The notes under the pieces: generated by a model
Told to the model about the DNA's origin: nothing
The model's database searches: none
Seen by the model: only the letters and a program-made list of their open reading frames with translations
NCBI GenBank assembly: GCA_029210985.1
Contig: JARGFR010000003.1
Location: 1-52,881 of the forward strand
From: Spirochaetaceae bacterium
GTDB lineage: Bacteria; Spirochaetota; Spirochaetia; DSM-2461
Length of the DNA: 52,881 nucleotides
Direction of reading: 5' to 3'
Shown: in pieces, positions 25,769 to 34,827 of the stretch
Layout: every line of letters starts with the position of its first letter
How positions within the stretch are numbered: position 1 is the stretch's first letter
Position numbers and translations under genes: made by a program

Positions 25769-27091
25769 ATGACGACTGTACTTGTATTCGGCACATTTGA
25801 TGTTCTCCATCCCGGTCATCGATGGTTTCTTCGGAAAGCTCGGAGACTCGGCAATCAAGTCGTCGCCGTCGTGTCCAGGGATGACTATGTCATGGAGTGG
25901 AAAGGACATCCTCCACTCTCCGATCAGCAATCCCGCATCGACGCGCTGCAAGAGTCCGGATTGGTGGATAGGGCGGTATTGGCCGACGAACGAATCCGAA
26001 CTTACGGTGTAATCGATGAAATTCGTCCCGATATCATTTGCCTGGGGCATGATCAGAAAGCCTTGAAAGACGATCTGGAACAATGGCTTACGAAACGAGG
26101 CGATGAACGGTCCGATCTGGATATTCATGTGCTGCCTGCCTGGAGACGGGGAATCTACAGCTCGACACGCCGAAATAATCTGGTTCGCGGTGCCGGACGA
26201 GACGAGTCCCCCACACTCACATGGGTTCTGTCCCTGGCTATGGTGGCGGCCATGATGATATTCGGCTTCAGCTGGGTATCGGGCAAACGGATCAGCGACT
26301 CCGGCGGTCCGGGGACATTGGCGTTCATCAGGTTCGTTATGACGACCGTCTTTTTTCTCCCTTTGTTTTTCAGCTCGGTTCCGGTAAAACTGACGGCGGA
26401 CCAGAGGCGGAGAGGCTGGATGTGGACCGCTTTCTCCGCGATGGCGATCTGCTCATACAACACATTCTTTTTCCTCGGCCTGGATGCGGGTCTGGCTGGA
26501 AAAGGCGGCCTGATTGTCACCACACTCAATCCCCTTTTCACCTTTCTGATCGTCCTCTTTATCGGGCGAAGCCGCCCGTCGACAATGGCCGTCCTGGGCA
26601 TTGCCGTCGGTGTTCTCGGCGGCATTCTTCTATTTCAACCCTGGAACTACACGACTCCGGACTGGAATGATTCGGGGAATTTCGCTTTTCTCGGTGCGGC
26701 ATTGTCATGGTCCACTCTGACGGTATTAAGTCGGAAAGCACAGCAGTACATGGGTTTCCGGCGCTTCAACATCGGACTTTACATCATCGCTGCGGGTTTC
26801 ATGCTGATTCCGGCCCTGGTTGAGACCGGTGGTGTGATTCCCGCCGATCTGGATTGGCTGTTCTGGAAAGATATGCTGTTTATCAGCTTGGCGGTGGGGG
26901 CCTTCGGCACAGGAATGTATTTCATCGCATCATCCAAACTGGGCGCATCCAGGGGAAGTGCGTTTACCTATCTTGTACCGGTGTCGGCCATACTGTTCTC
27001 CTCCATTATCCTTGGAGAAAAACCGGAACCCGTTATGCTGATCGGAGGGCTGCTGGCCGTCCTGGCGGTTATTCTGATCAATCGGCGTTAG
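25769..27091 (+). CDS. Fusion of TagD-like cytidylyltransferase and EamA (DMT) transporter
   Basis: A 440-residue two-domain protein in one uninterrupted frame. Residues 1-~140 are a HxGH nucleotidyltransferase of the glycerol-3-phosphate cytidylyltransferase/RibL class: VLVFGTFDVLHPGHRWFLRK (HPGH at 14-17), PDIICLGHDQ and YSSTRR (130-135), equivalent to the ISSTK/R motif. Residues ~150-440 are a ten-helix EamA/DMT permease with two repeats (FAFLGAALSWSTLTVLSRKA, AFTYLVPVSAILFSSIILGE). Both domains look complete. I do not know this combination as an established family. ATG 25769 is preferred over TTG 25763; neither has a strong ribosome site. The gene ends 4 bp inside the end of convergent nadA. 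A coupled activation and transport role is inference. Confidence 0.9.
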   Translation: MTTVLVFGTFDVLHPGHRWFLRKARRLGNQVVAVVSRDDYVMEWKGHPPLSDQQSRIDALQESGLVDRAVLADERIRTYGVIDEIRPDIICLGHDQKALKDDLEQWLTKRGDERSDLDIHVLPAWRRGIYSSTRRNNLVRGAGRDESPTLTWVLSLAMVAAMMIFGFSWVSGKRISDSGGPGTLAFIRFVMTTVFFLPLFFSSVPVKLTADQRRRGWMWTAFSAMAICSYNTFFFLGLDAGLAGKGGLIVTTLNPLFTFLIVLFIGRSRPSTMAVLGIAVGVLGGILLFQPWNYTTPDWNDSGNFAFLGAALSWSTLTVLSRKAQQYMGFRRFNIGLYIIAAGFMLIPALVETGGVIPADLDWLFWKDMLFISLAVGAFGTGMYFIASSKLGASRGSAFTYLVPVSAILFSSIILGEKPEPVMLIGGLLAVLAVILINRR

Positions 27092-28110
27092 GATCTTTTC
27101 TCCGCGTAGTGGAACATGGCATCCACACATGCCCTGGCCCTGTCCATAATACCCGGATCAATTTTAATGAAATCCTCTTCCCGCGGCTCGGCCAAAACTC
27201 GCCGTATTCCCTGGAGTGAGTTGGATTTCATGTATTTGCAGAGCTGGCATGTACCGACGAAATTTCGCCCGGGCATTTCCGCTTCGATTCTGCTGATCAG
27301 ACCGCATTCGGTGAGCATCAGGTAATTCCGATTCACGTCCATGCCTTTGATGACATTGAACATCTGCGACGTACTCCCCACATAGTCGGCCTGACGGACG
27401 ACTTCGGGGCGACACTCGGGATGGGCCATGATATAGAGATCCGGGTATGCCGCTTTGAGCCGGGGAACCAGATCCGGATCGAACTCCTCATGCACGTAGC
27501 AGGTTCCTTCGGAGAGTCTGATATCTTTCTTAACGCCCCTGGAGGTCATTTCCTCAATAAGATTTCGCCCCATGAGTTTGTCGGGCAGAAAAAAGATCTT
27601 GTCGTTCTCGATGCGTTCCACGATATCGTAAACGTTGGATGAGGTGACGCAGACATCGCATTCGGCTTTGACGTCGGCGTTGGTGTTGATGTAGCAGACG
27701 TAGGTGTAGTCGGGATACTGAGCCCGGAGTGCCCTCACCTCTTCGCCGGTAATCGAATCCGCGAGAGTGCAGCCCGGATCGTCTCCGGGAATCAGGACGT
27801 TCTTTGCGGGATTCAGCAATTTGGCCGTTTCTCCCATGAACTTCACCGCCGCGAACACGATTGTGTCCTGAGATGCGGCCAGGGCATCTTTACTCAGACC
27901 GTAGGAATCGCCGACGTAATCGGCCACCGAATATATGATGGTGGGAGGAACGTAGGAATGGGCCAGCACTACGGCATTGCGGGCCTTTTTCAGATCTTCT
28001 ATTTCCTCGATGAGGGGCATGACACCTTCAACATGCGCCCTGAGATTCTCTTCTTCGACACCGAAGCGGAGTCTGTTCAGTTTTTCAAATAATTCATCGG
28101 CTGTAACCAT
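27088..28110 (-). CDS. nadA: Quinolinate synthase A
   Basis: Condenses iminoaspartate and DHAP to quinolinate for NAD synthesis, using a 4Fe-4S cluster. The 340-residue protein has VVLAHSYVPPTI, VAVKFMGETAKLLNP-like FAAVKFMGETAKLLNP, and cluster Cys candidates in DPGCTLADS, LTECGLISRIE and VGTCQLCKYMK. Length is normal (304-350). GGAGG precedes the ATG. No nadB or nadC is adjacent. A 9-bp palindrome TGATTATCA lies ~75 bp upstream of the start, of unknown meaning. Confidence 0.96.
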   Translation of the reverse strand: MVTADELFEKLNRLRFGVEEENLRAHVEGVMPLIEEIEDLKKARNAVVLAHSYVPPTIIYSVADYVGDSYGLSKDALAASQDTIVFAAVKFMGETAKLLNPAKNVLIPGDDPGCTLADSITGEEVRALRAQYPDYTYVCYINTNADVKAECDVCVTSSNVYDIVERIENDKIFFLPDKLMGRNLIEEMTSRGVKKDIRLSEGTCYVHEEFDPDLVPRLKAAYPDLYIMAHPECRPEVVRQADYVGSTSQMFNVIKGMDVNRNYLMLTECGLISRIEAEMPGRNFVGTCQLCKYMKSNSLQGIRRVLAEPREEDFIKIDPGIMDRARACVDAMFHYAEKRS

Positions 28111-28243
28111 GTCACCTCCAGGAGGATGAATGATAGCGCATCCGGATAGACCAGTTCAACGAGGCAGGCCTTTTTTGGAGGGGGTGATTATCAACCTCGC
28201 TTCTTCACTGCTCATCCGCCGAAATATCGTCGGTGATTTTTCG

Positions 28244-29380
28244 TTACGATCCGCTTTGACTCTTAGACCCGTTTTTCAGATTCTTCGGCGATACCAGTCG
28301 AACAAACAGCGGAGTTTTACCTTTTCCGGGCTTTCCGGGCTTTCCCGGATTTCCCATCAGCCTGGCGATGATGGAGAGATCTTCCGAGCGTTCAAGCAGG
28401 AGCCTGATCATCACCATCAGCGGCACCGAAAGCAGCATTCCCGGGACTCCCCAGATGTAGCCCCAGAAGAGCAGACCGAATATGACGGTGACGGTGTTCA
28501 GCCGGAGCCTGTTCCCCATGATCATGGGGTCGATGACGCTGCCGATGAGGAACTGCGTGACTCCCAGGAGAATACCGAGAGCCAATATGGGACCCACACC
28601 GTTGAATTGTATGACGGCCATGAAGACAGGCAAAGCCGTCGCGACGATGGATCCGATGGACGGGATATAGTTGAGCAGGAACCCCATGAAACCCCAGAAA
28701 AGGGCGAATTGAAGCCCGAATGCCCAACAGATCAGGCCTGCCGTGAGTCCGGTGATAATACTGATGAGGGTTTTGATTCCCATGTAGGCGGAGATGCTTT
28801 CCTGAGTAAGGGCCCAGATCTGCCTGGTTTTGCCATCCTTATCCGATCCGGCCACATATTCGATGTAGCCGTGATAGCGGGTGGCTCCGGACAGGAGAAT
28901 CAAGTAATACACGAGGAAAAGAACTGATGAGGACCCCACATTCCCCAGGGTGCCGAAAACAGTACCGAGAAGTGAGGCGACATTCTTCGGAGAGATGATT
29001 TTGTCAATCTCGACCCAAAGAAGATCAACGTTGAATCCCGGAACAGTGGCGGCCAACCATTCAATTGATGTGTTGATCTTCCTGTAGAATTGCGCGGCGA
29101 GAAAATCCTTATCCTGAATGAGCTGCTCCACTGTTCCGCTGATGAGAGTGAAAACCAGAAAGAGGAGTCCTAATGTGGTGACCGCCACAAGCAGAGTGAT
29201 GAGAATTTTGGGGATTTTTTTTCTCTCAAGGAACATCACCACAGGCAGATTGAGGATGGTGAGCAAAGAGGCCAATACCAGGGGCAGCATCAACCTGGAG
29301 AGCTCTTTGAGGACGGCAAAAATCAGAATGATGAGAAGGATCAGCAGAATATTTCGAATACTCTTCGCGTAGGTGTCCAT
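28244..29380 (-). CDS. AI-2E family transporter
   Basis: A 378-residue membrane protein of the AI-2E/PerM family: two N-terminal helices, a soluble amphipathic segment (~100-160), then five or six helices with the family pattern (LNYIPSIGSIVATALPV and a GNRLRLNTVTVIFGLLFWGY region). Members export autoinducer-2 in some species and work as Na+/H+ antiporters in others, so no substrate is given. The tail is odd: GNPGKPGKPGKGKTP, encoded by a 9-bp tandem repeat at 28324-28350. GGAGAG lies ahead of the ATG. Confidence 0.9.
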   Translation of the reverse strand: MDTYAKSIRNILLILLIILIFAVLKELSRLMLPLVLASLLTILNLPVVMFLERKKIPKILITLLVAVTTLGLLFLVFTLISGTVEQLIQDKDFLAAQFYRKINTSIEWLAATVPGFNVDLLWVEIDKIISPKNVASLLGTVFGTLGNVGSSSVLFLVYYLILLSGATRYHGYIEYVAGSDKDGKTRQIWALTQESISAYMGIKTLISIITGLTAGLICWAFGLQFALFWGFMGFLLNYIPSIGSIVATALPVFMAVIQFNGVGPILALGILLGVTQFLIGSVIDPMIMGNRLRLNTVTVIFGLLFWGYIWGVPGMLLSVPLMVMIRLLLERSEDLSIIARLMGNPGKPGKPGKGKTPLFVRLVSPKNLKNGSKSQSGS

Positions 29381-29454
29381 GATCGGCTCTCCTACTCAAG
29401 AAATATACCGTCCTTCGGCCCTATGGGGGAATCCCGTCTTAACCGGGGAGACTC

Positions 29455-29482
29455 GCCGCGGGGAGGCACCCCTCCGTGCGGC
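29455..29482. other. Stable hairpin downstream of pstB
   Basis: GCCGC-GG-GGAGG-CACC-CCTCC-GT-GCGGC: two perfect 5-bp stems separated by a 2x2 internal loop. No T-run follows on either strand, so it is not a classic terminator. It may protect the 3' end of the pst message. Confidence 0.45.
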
Positions 29483-29513
29483 TCGCATTATCCGACGGCA
29501 TAATCCGTTCGAC

Positions 29514-30275
29514 TCATCCGAATCTTCCATGGATATAGTCGGCGGTTTGCTGCATTTTCGGCTCGTGGAATATCTGGTGTGTTTCCCCGAACTCGATGAG
29601 CTCACCAAGAAGAAAAAACGCCGTCTTATCGCTGATTCTTGCCGCTTGGTGCATGGCGTGGGTGACAATGATGATGGTGTAATCCTTTTTGAGCTCTTCC
29701 ATGAGTTCTTCGATCTTCTTGGTGGCAATAGGATCCAGTGCGCTGGTAGGCTCGTCCATCAAAATGACTTCAGGCTCCATGGCGATAGTCCGGGCGATGC
29801 ACAAGCGCTGCTGCTGTCCGCCGGAAAGGCCCAGGGCGCTTTTCTTGAGCCGGTCCTTCACTTCGTCCCACAATGCGGCCTTCTTCAACGACATTTCAAC
29901 CAACTCACTCAGATTGGCTTTATCCTTGAGACCCTGCATCTTAGGCCCGTAGGCCACGTTGTCGAAGATGCTCATGGGGAAGGGGTTGGGCTTCTGAAAT
30001 ACCATACCCACTCTGGTGCGCAGCTCCGTCGCGTCCATTTCACCCATGATGTCCTCACCGTCGATGGTGATCCGGCCGTCCCACCGACAGATATCGATCA
30101 GATCGTTCATTCGGTTCAGATTGCGCAGAAAGGTCGATTTCCCGCAGCCGGAAGGCCCGATACACGCGATAATTTCCTTGTTGGGAATGTCCATGTTGAT
30201 ATCCTTAAGGGCCTGGAAATCTCCATACCAGAGGTTCAGGTCTTCAACGACGAATTTTCCTTCACGATTGCTCAT
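29514..30275 (-). CDS. pstB: Phosphate ABC transporter ATP-binding protein
   Basis: A 253-residue ATPase of the high-affinity phosphate importer. PstB-specific pattern: [17 protein letters not shown], Walker [43 protein letters not shown], signature [14 protein letters not shown], Walker [13 protein letters not shown] and [12 protein letters not shown]. It overlaps pstA by 4 bp. No phoU follows, although one often ends this operon. Confidence 0.97.
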   Translation of the reverse strand: MSNREGKFVVEDLNLWYGDFQALKDINMDIPNKEIIACIGPSGCGKSTFLRNLNRMNDLIDICRWDGRITIDGEDIMGEMDATELRTRVGMVFQKPNPFPMSIFDNVAYGPKMQGLKDKANLSELVEMSLKKAALWDEVKDRLKKSALGLSGGQQQRLCIARTIAMEPEVILMDEPTSALDPIATKKIEELMEELKKDYTIIIVTHAMHQAARISDKTAFFLLGELIEFGETHQIFHEPKMQQTADYIHGRFG

Positions 30276-31123
30276 ATGACGCTCCCCATACGTTTTTCGT
30301 AGTTCCGAGTGAGTGCCCGGGTAATGGTGTTGATGATGATGACAAAGACCACGAGGATCGTGGCTGTGGCGAAGGCCTGCTGGAAGGCATTTTCCTCAAC
30401 AGCTTCTTTGGTCAGGTAATAAAGATGAATGGTTAAGGTTCGTCCGGAATCCATGATGGATTTCGGAACATTTTTTGCAATGCCCACCGTCAACAGCACG
30501 GGAGCGGATTCGCCCACAACACGCCCGATGGCCAGAATAGCTGCGGTGATGATTCCCGGCATGGCGCTGGGAAGCACCACCTTGCGTATGGTCTGAATCT
30601 TGGTTGTGCCCAAGGCCAGGGAACCTTCCCGAAACGACATAGGCACCGTTTTCAGGGCCTCTTCAGTGCTTGTGATCACCACCGGCAGAATCATGATGCT
30701 CAGTGTCAGTGCTCCGGCGATGATGGATTGGCCGAATCCGAAGAATCGGCAGAAGACCAAAAGTCCAAACAGACCATAGATGATGGATGGAATACCCGCC
30801 AGAGTTTCGATGGCCAGTCTCAATGCCCGAATCAGCTTGGGATTACTGGCATACTCATTCAGATAAACCGCGGTGATGATGCCGATGGGGAAAGACACCG
30901 CCAGAGACACAATCACAACATAAATAGTGGTGAGCAGCATAGGCCAGATACCGACACGCCAGTCTGACGAAGTCAGGAACGTCCAGGTGAGTCCGGGAGC
31001 ACCTTGAATCACCACGTAAGCGATAATGAAGCCCAATACCGCGAGGATGAATATCGTGGCCGCCGCCATGGCGATGTACATTCCTCTGTCTTTGAGCTGC
31101 CGGGTTCTCATGTTACCCCGCAT
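30272..31123 (-). CDS. pstA: Phosphate ABC transporter permease PstA
   Basis: A 283-residue permease with six helices. Family features: [39 protein letters not shown] and the EAA-like loop [21 protein letters not shown] contacting PstB. It forms the channel with PstC. It overlaps pstB by 4 bp and pstC by 1 bp, so the three are coupled. Confidence 0.96.
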   Translation of the reverse strand: MRGNMRTRQLKDRGMYIAMAAATIFILAVLGFIIAYVVIQGAPGLTWTFLTSSDWRVGIWPMLLTTIYVVIVSLAVSFPIGIITAVYLNEYASNPKLIRALRLAIETLAGIPSIIYGLFGLLVFCRFFGFGQSIIAGALTLSIMILPVVITSTEEALKTVPMSFREGSLALGTTKIQTIRKVVLPSAMPGIITAAILAIGRVVGESAPVLLTVGIAKNVPKSIMDSGRTLTIHLYYLTKEAVEENAFQQAFATATILVVFVIIINTITRALTRNYEKRMGSVI

Positions 31124-32334
31124 TATTGTTCCTCCGTCAATCGTTTCTTCAGTACCAATATGAGTGTGTTTAAAATCAGAATCATCAAGAACAAGACGAT
31201 TCCCACCGAAAAAAGAATCCGATTGTGACGCCCTTGAGCGTATCCCATCTCCAAGGCGATCGTCGCCGTGAGTGTCCTGATTCCATCGGTAAGTTTCCCG
31301 GGCATCTGGGGCGAGTTTCCCGCCACCATAATCACGGCCATGGTCTCACCCACAGCGCGGGAAGTTCCCAGGATGATGCTGGCCAGGATGCCGGACTTGG
31401 CTGCCGGAAAAACCACCCGCCAGGCGGTCTGCATTTTCGTGGCGCCGAGTGCCAGGGATCCTTCGCGATAGGCCATGGGTACCGATCTGAGGGTTGTTTC
31501 CGAGATGGAGATAACCGTCGGGAGCATCATGATCGCCAAGATGAAAATTGCGGCGAGTAAACCACCGCCGGAGGAGGCGCCGCTCATCTCCTTGATGAGA
31601 GGGACCACCATCATCAGTCCGAAAAAACCGTAGACAACCGAGGGGATGCCCGCCAGTAGGTCGATTCCGCCTCTGACATACCGACCGATGCCCGAGGGGA
31701 CAAAATCAGCCATGTATACGGCGGTGAGCAATCCCAGCGGAACACCGATGATAACCGCTCCAAGGGTAGAGAGAATCGTGGCAACGATCATGGTCAGGAT
31801 TCCGTACTGTTTGTTGTATGTGGGTCTCCAATCCTTGGCGAAGAAAAACTCTGAGAAGAAATTGGTCGGCGTCTGGGGGATGGCGATGTAGAATCCCAGG
31901 AGCTGCCCGGCAATGGTACCCTTATAGGTAACCTCAAAGACATATTCCTCGGCGTACTCAACCTCTCCGCCGTCACCGGTGCGGATTTTCACGCGGTCCC
32001 GGACAATATCGTTCTCCAGGTCGAGGTCCAGATCGATGGCCACCGTTTCGCCTTTATTGACAAAGCCGACGGTATAAGCACCCGACGGCTCATCGAGCTC
32101 GACAAACTTTTCGGTCCGGGGCAGATCGTCCAACTTGTAAGGAGTGCCGTTTATCGTGAACTCTTCGATACCGAAAGGAATGAGGTGCACGTTGTCGGCT
32201 GTCGAAGTCAGGAACGGAACCGCACCCTGGGCAAACACAAAAACGATGATGGCGATCAGGGCGATAACTGAGAATGTGGAGACAACGAGAAAAAAATTCT
32301 TGAATATCTTATCGACGACTTGTTTGCGTCCCAT
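31123..32334 (-). CDS. pstC: Phosphate ABC transporter permease PstC
   Basis: A 403-residue permease, longer than E. coli PstC (319). The extra ~100 residues lie between TM1 (~16-38) and TM2 as a periplasmic segment (IPFGIEEFTINGTPYKLDD, TVGFVNKGETVAIDLDLD). The core carries LLAGIPSVVYGFFGLMMV and [22 protein letters not shown] chose ATG 32334 because GGAGAGG lies just ahead; an upstream in-frame ATG at 32379 would place the pstS-pstC hairpin inside the gene. Confidence 0.94.
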   Translation of the reverse strand: MGRKQVVDKIFKNFFLVVSTFSVIALIAIIVFVFAQGAVPFLTSTADNVHLIPFGIEEFTINGTPYKLDDLPRTEKFVELDEPSGAYTVGFVNKGETVAIDLDLDLENDIVRDRVKIRTGDGGEVEYAEEYVFEVTYKGTIAGQLLGFYIAIPQTPTNFFSEFFFAKDWRPTYNKQYGILTMIVATILSTLGAVIIGVPLGLLTAVYMADFVPSGIGRYVRGGIDLLAGIPSVVYGFFGLMMVVPLIKEMSGASSGGGLLAAIFILAIMMLPTVISISETTLRSVPMAYREGSLALGATKMQTAWRVVFPAAKSGILASIILGTSRAVGETMAVIMVAGNSPQMPGKLTDGIRTLTATIALEMGYAQGRHNRILFSVGIVLFLMILILNTLILVLKKRLTEEQ

Positions 32335-32347
32335 GGCCTCTCCTGCA

Positions 32348-32376
32348 AACCGCCCCCTCAATGTGAGGGGGCGGTT
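32348..32376 (-). terminator. Perfect 13-bp hairpin between pstS and pstC
   Basis: AACCGCCCCCTCA and TGAGGGGGCGGTT form a perfect 13-bp GC-rich stem with a 3-nt loop. Only TTT follows on the minus strand, then the pstC ribosome site. It could act as a leaky terminator or a 3'-end stabiliser giving excess PstS. Confidence 0.7.
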
Positions 32377-32422
32377 CAATCGGTTTTTAATGGATGGTGA
32401 TCTGCTTAGAGCAGAACTCCAT

Positions 32423-33244
32423 TTACTTCGCCGGAACCCACTTGGTCGCGGCGATTTCCTGACCCTCGGAACTCATGGCCCAATCCAGGAATGCTTGGGT
32501 CTGCGGAGCGATTGAATCACCCCGGTAAAGAACCAGGAGAGGTCGGGCGATGGGGAAGCTGCCGTTCACCACATTGGCGACGGTGGGCTCGGCGCCCTCA
32601 ACAGCAACTCCCTTCACCGAATCGTCAAGGTAGCCCAGAGAAAGATATCCCATGGCGTCTTCGTTGGACGCGACAGCGGCTTTCACGCCGCCGTTGCCGT
32701 CAAACTCGGATGCACCGGCAACCAGCTGATCCTTGTAGTCGACAATATCTTCGAATGCGCCCCGGGTACCCGAGCCGGGCTCCCGGCTCACAACGGCAAT
32801 GGCACCGGATTTCTCACTGGTCAGTTCGCTCCAGTCGGTGATCCGGCCGGTGTAGACGGCCTGGATTTGCTCAAGTGTCATGGCGCCGACAGGGTTGGAG
32901 GGATGAACCACCGGAGTGATGCCGTCGTAAGCGATGGCCAGTTCATCCAGACCGAAACCTTTCTCTTCGGTCTTCAAGTTGCGGCTGGACATTCCGAGCT
33001 CACTGGTGCCCTGGTTGGCGGCCTTGACGCCGTCGGAAGAACCGGTGCCGTTGGCATTGATGGAAATCTCCGGGTTCAGTTCGGTGTAGCGCTCACCCAG
33101 GAGCTCCATCAGGGGATAGACGGTGGTGGAACCGGAAACTTCGATGGTATAGGACTCGGCCATATCACCTTCGCTGCCGCCGTTGGCAACCACGGGAAGA
33201 ACGGCCAATGCGGCCAGAACGACGAAAATCATTGTTTTCTTCAT
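32423..33244 (-). CDS. pstS: Phosphate ABC transporter substrate-binding protein
   Basis: A 273-residue periplasmic phosphate receptor. Signal peptide ~1-20 (MIFVVLAALAVLPVVA), mature start NGGSEGD. Phosphate-binding motifs are IEVSGSTTVYPLMELL, INANGTGSSDGVKA, ELGMSSRNL and SREPGSGTRGAFEDI. It is the first gene of the pst operon, with GGAGA before the ATG and PHO-box-like repeats upstream. Confidence 0.96.
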   Translation of the reverse strand: MKKTMIFVVLAALAVLPVVANGGSEGDMAESYTIEVSGSTTVYPLMELLGERYTELNPEISINANGTGSSDGVKAANQGTSELGMSSRNLKTEEKGFGLDELAIAYDGITPVVHPSNPVGAMTLEQIQAVYTGRITDWSELTSEKSGAIAVVSREPGSGTRGAFEDIVDYKDQLVAGASEFDGNGGVKAAVASNEDAMGYLSLGYLDDSVKGVAVEGAEPTVANVVNGSFPIARPLLVLYRGDSIAPQTQAFLDWAMSSEGQEIAATKWVPAK

Positions 33245-33293
33245 AAAAAATGTCTCCTTTGGACATGTACTCAGCCTTGGCCGAGTGTTTGAG

Positions 33294-33350
33294 ATTATTA
33301 AGCCGGGGTCCTGTTATGGATTTGTATGTGATTGGTTAATTTTACGTTAA
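33294..33350 (-). promoter_or_regulatory. PHO-box-like repeats and -10 element of the pst promoter
   Basis: Reading the minus strand there are four hexamers with exact 5-bp spacers: TTAACG (33350-33345), TTAACC (33339-33334), CATACA (33328-33323) and ATAACA (33317-33312). They resemble the TTAACA-N5 direct repeats bound by PhoP. AATAAT (33299-33294) is a fair -10, placing the repeats at about -25 to -64, the range used by Bacillus PhoP. No good -35 exists, as expected for an activated promoter. The two distal repeats overlap the end of the upstream gene. Confidence 0.7.
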
Positions 33351-34676
33351 TCCGCCGATTGACGTCTTCCACCGAATCTCAACATTGAAGTCACCGGCAT
33401 CAACGGGTTGTCCCCGATTCCAGTCGTCGGGCAAGTCCGCCAGAAACACACGCATGATAATTTCATTGGGGCCGAAACGACACCGGCACTTCATACCGAT
33501 ATCCCAAAGCAGACCGTCATCCACGGTTCGAAGGGAGGTGTTCATGGAACCGGAAAACGGTCCGATCTCCTGACACCCAAGTCCAAATGACGCTTTCCAT
33601 AAGTCTTCCACATCGTATTTAACGGAGCCTTCTACATACCCGTTCGGACTGAACAGACGCATGGAAAAGGAGCATTTTTTGAACTTTCGAGTGTCTTCTT
33701 CCAATGACGGCGGCGACACGATTCGATTCCAGTCGGTGGTGACGTCGAGCTGCAGGAATTCAAATTTCCAGCCAAAAGAGAGACTGCCTTCATCCTCATA
33801 TTGATGCCCGACCGGAAACCGGTGATGCGAACCTGCGCGATAGTCAATGCCGAATCTGAAGCCATGAGCCGGTCTGCGCCGCCAATCCATTGCCGATTCG
33901 AGGCGGCATTCGGTCCGCTCTCCGTCGGCACTTCGAAAATACGGCGTGGTGTATATCGATCTGGAACGAAATCGCCATGGTCCTCCTGAGACACCCAGAG
34001 ATAAGGAGCAGAGCACACCCGGCCGCAACGTTCCGCCGGCCGACGCTATTGAGCTCATACCAAGGACATATTTCCCGGAATAGAATCGCCAGCGCAGGGC
34101 CGCAATCCCGAGGGAGCCTGCCGGGGTTCCCTCTGTGTCCGGATACCATCCCGCATCAACGTCAGACTCCCTCAGGTGTGCCGCCTCTCCAAGGAGCTCC
34201 AGTTCAAACAGTTCCGTCTTCACCGGTACCGCCCAAAGAATCCCGGCGTCCAGATTCTCCCTCCGTTCCCATGAAACACCGGCCCTCCCGTCCCAGGGCA
34301 TGACGGCAATGCCTATTCGTGAACGGGACACCGAGCGCACATCCGAACGATAAAAAGTGCGTTCCGACAACCGTCCCAGAGCGTCAGCATCGGGGTTCCG
34401 GACTTCAGAGGCCAATCCCGCGTCGCTTAGATGCCCCAGTGAAACCAGGGATGTATTCAATCCGAGCATGAAGTCGTTCGGGCATTCCGGAACAAACCGA
34501 TAGGATGCACCGAGGGAATAGGCGGGGCCTCGAATAACAACGCCGGTGATGAAACGTTCCGCGCCATCCATACTTGCGATTGTTTCCAGTGTCTCTCCGC
34601 CTATAATCGGAATCCCGCAGAGGGAGTGATAAGCGAGGAGCACGAGCGGGGCATATTTAGCTTTTTTAAGGAACAT
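33342..34676 (-). CDS. Hypothetical exported protein, possible outer-membrane barrel
   Basis: About 444 residues, not recognised. The ATG at 34676 has AAGGA ahead of it; an ATG 27 bp upstream lacks one. The N-terminus (FLKKAKYAPLVLLAYHSLC) is a signal-like segment, but the Cys context is a poor lipobox. The body has many short alternating strands rich in Arg, Trp and Tyr (GRAGVSWERRENLDAGILW, WRFRSRSIYTTPYF), which suggests a beta-barrel. It ends WKTSIGGLT, without the usual terminal aromatic. It is upstream of pstS on the same strand and carries part of the pst operator in its 3' end. Confidence 0.7.
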   Translation of the reverse strand: MFLKKAKYAPLVLLAYHSLCGIPIIGGETLETIASMDGAERFITGVVIRGPAYSLGASYRFVPECPNDFMLGLNTSLVSLGHLSDAGLASEVRNPDADALGRLSERTFYRSDVRSVSRSRIGIAVMPWDGRAGVSWERRENLDAGILWAVPVKTELFELELLGEAAHLRESDVDAGWYPDTEGTPAGSLGIAALRWRFYSGKYVLGMSSIASAGGTLRPGVLCSLSLGVSGGPWRFRSRSIYTTPYFRSADGERTECRLESAMDWRRRPAHGFRFGIDYRAGSHHRFPVGHQYEDEGSLSFGWKFEFLQLDVTTDWNRIVSPPSLEEDTRKFKKCSFSMRLFSPNGYVEGSVKYDVEDLWKASFGLGCQEIGPFSGSMNTSLRTVDDGLLWDIGMKCRCRFGPNEIIMRVFLADLPDDWNRGQPVDAGDFNVEIRWKTSIGGLT

Positions 34677-34827
34677 AATTCCTTTGACTCCGAAAAGGTG
34701 CAATTCGCTTCAACGCAATTCGCTTGCCCTGCCCTCAGCCGATATGAGAAGATAACGTCAATCAATTCTTTGGTATCGACCTCCCCGGAGGGCGATGACC
34801 TTGCATGTCTTCGGAGGCAAAATCTTC

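Noticed and set aside
28183-28193. TGATTATCA as a NAD-repressor operator for nadA
   Set aside because: It is short, AT-rich and does not match the NiaR, NadR or NadQ site patterns I know.
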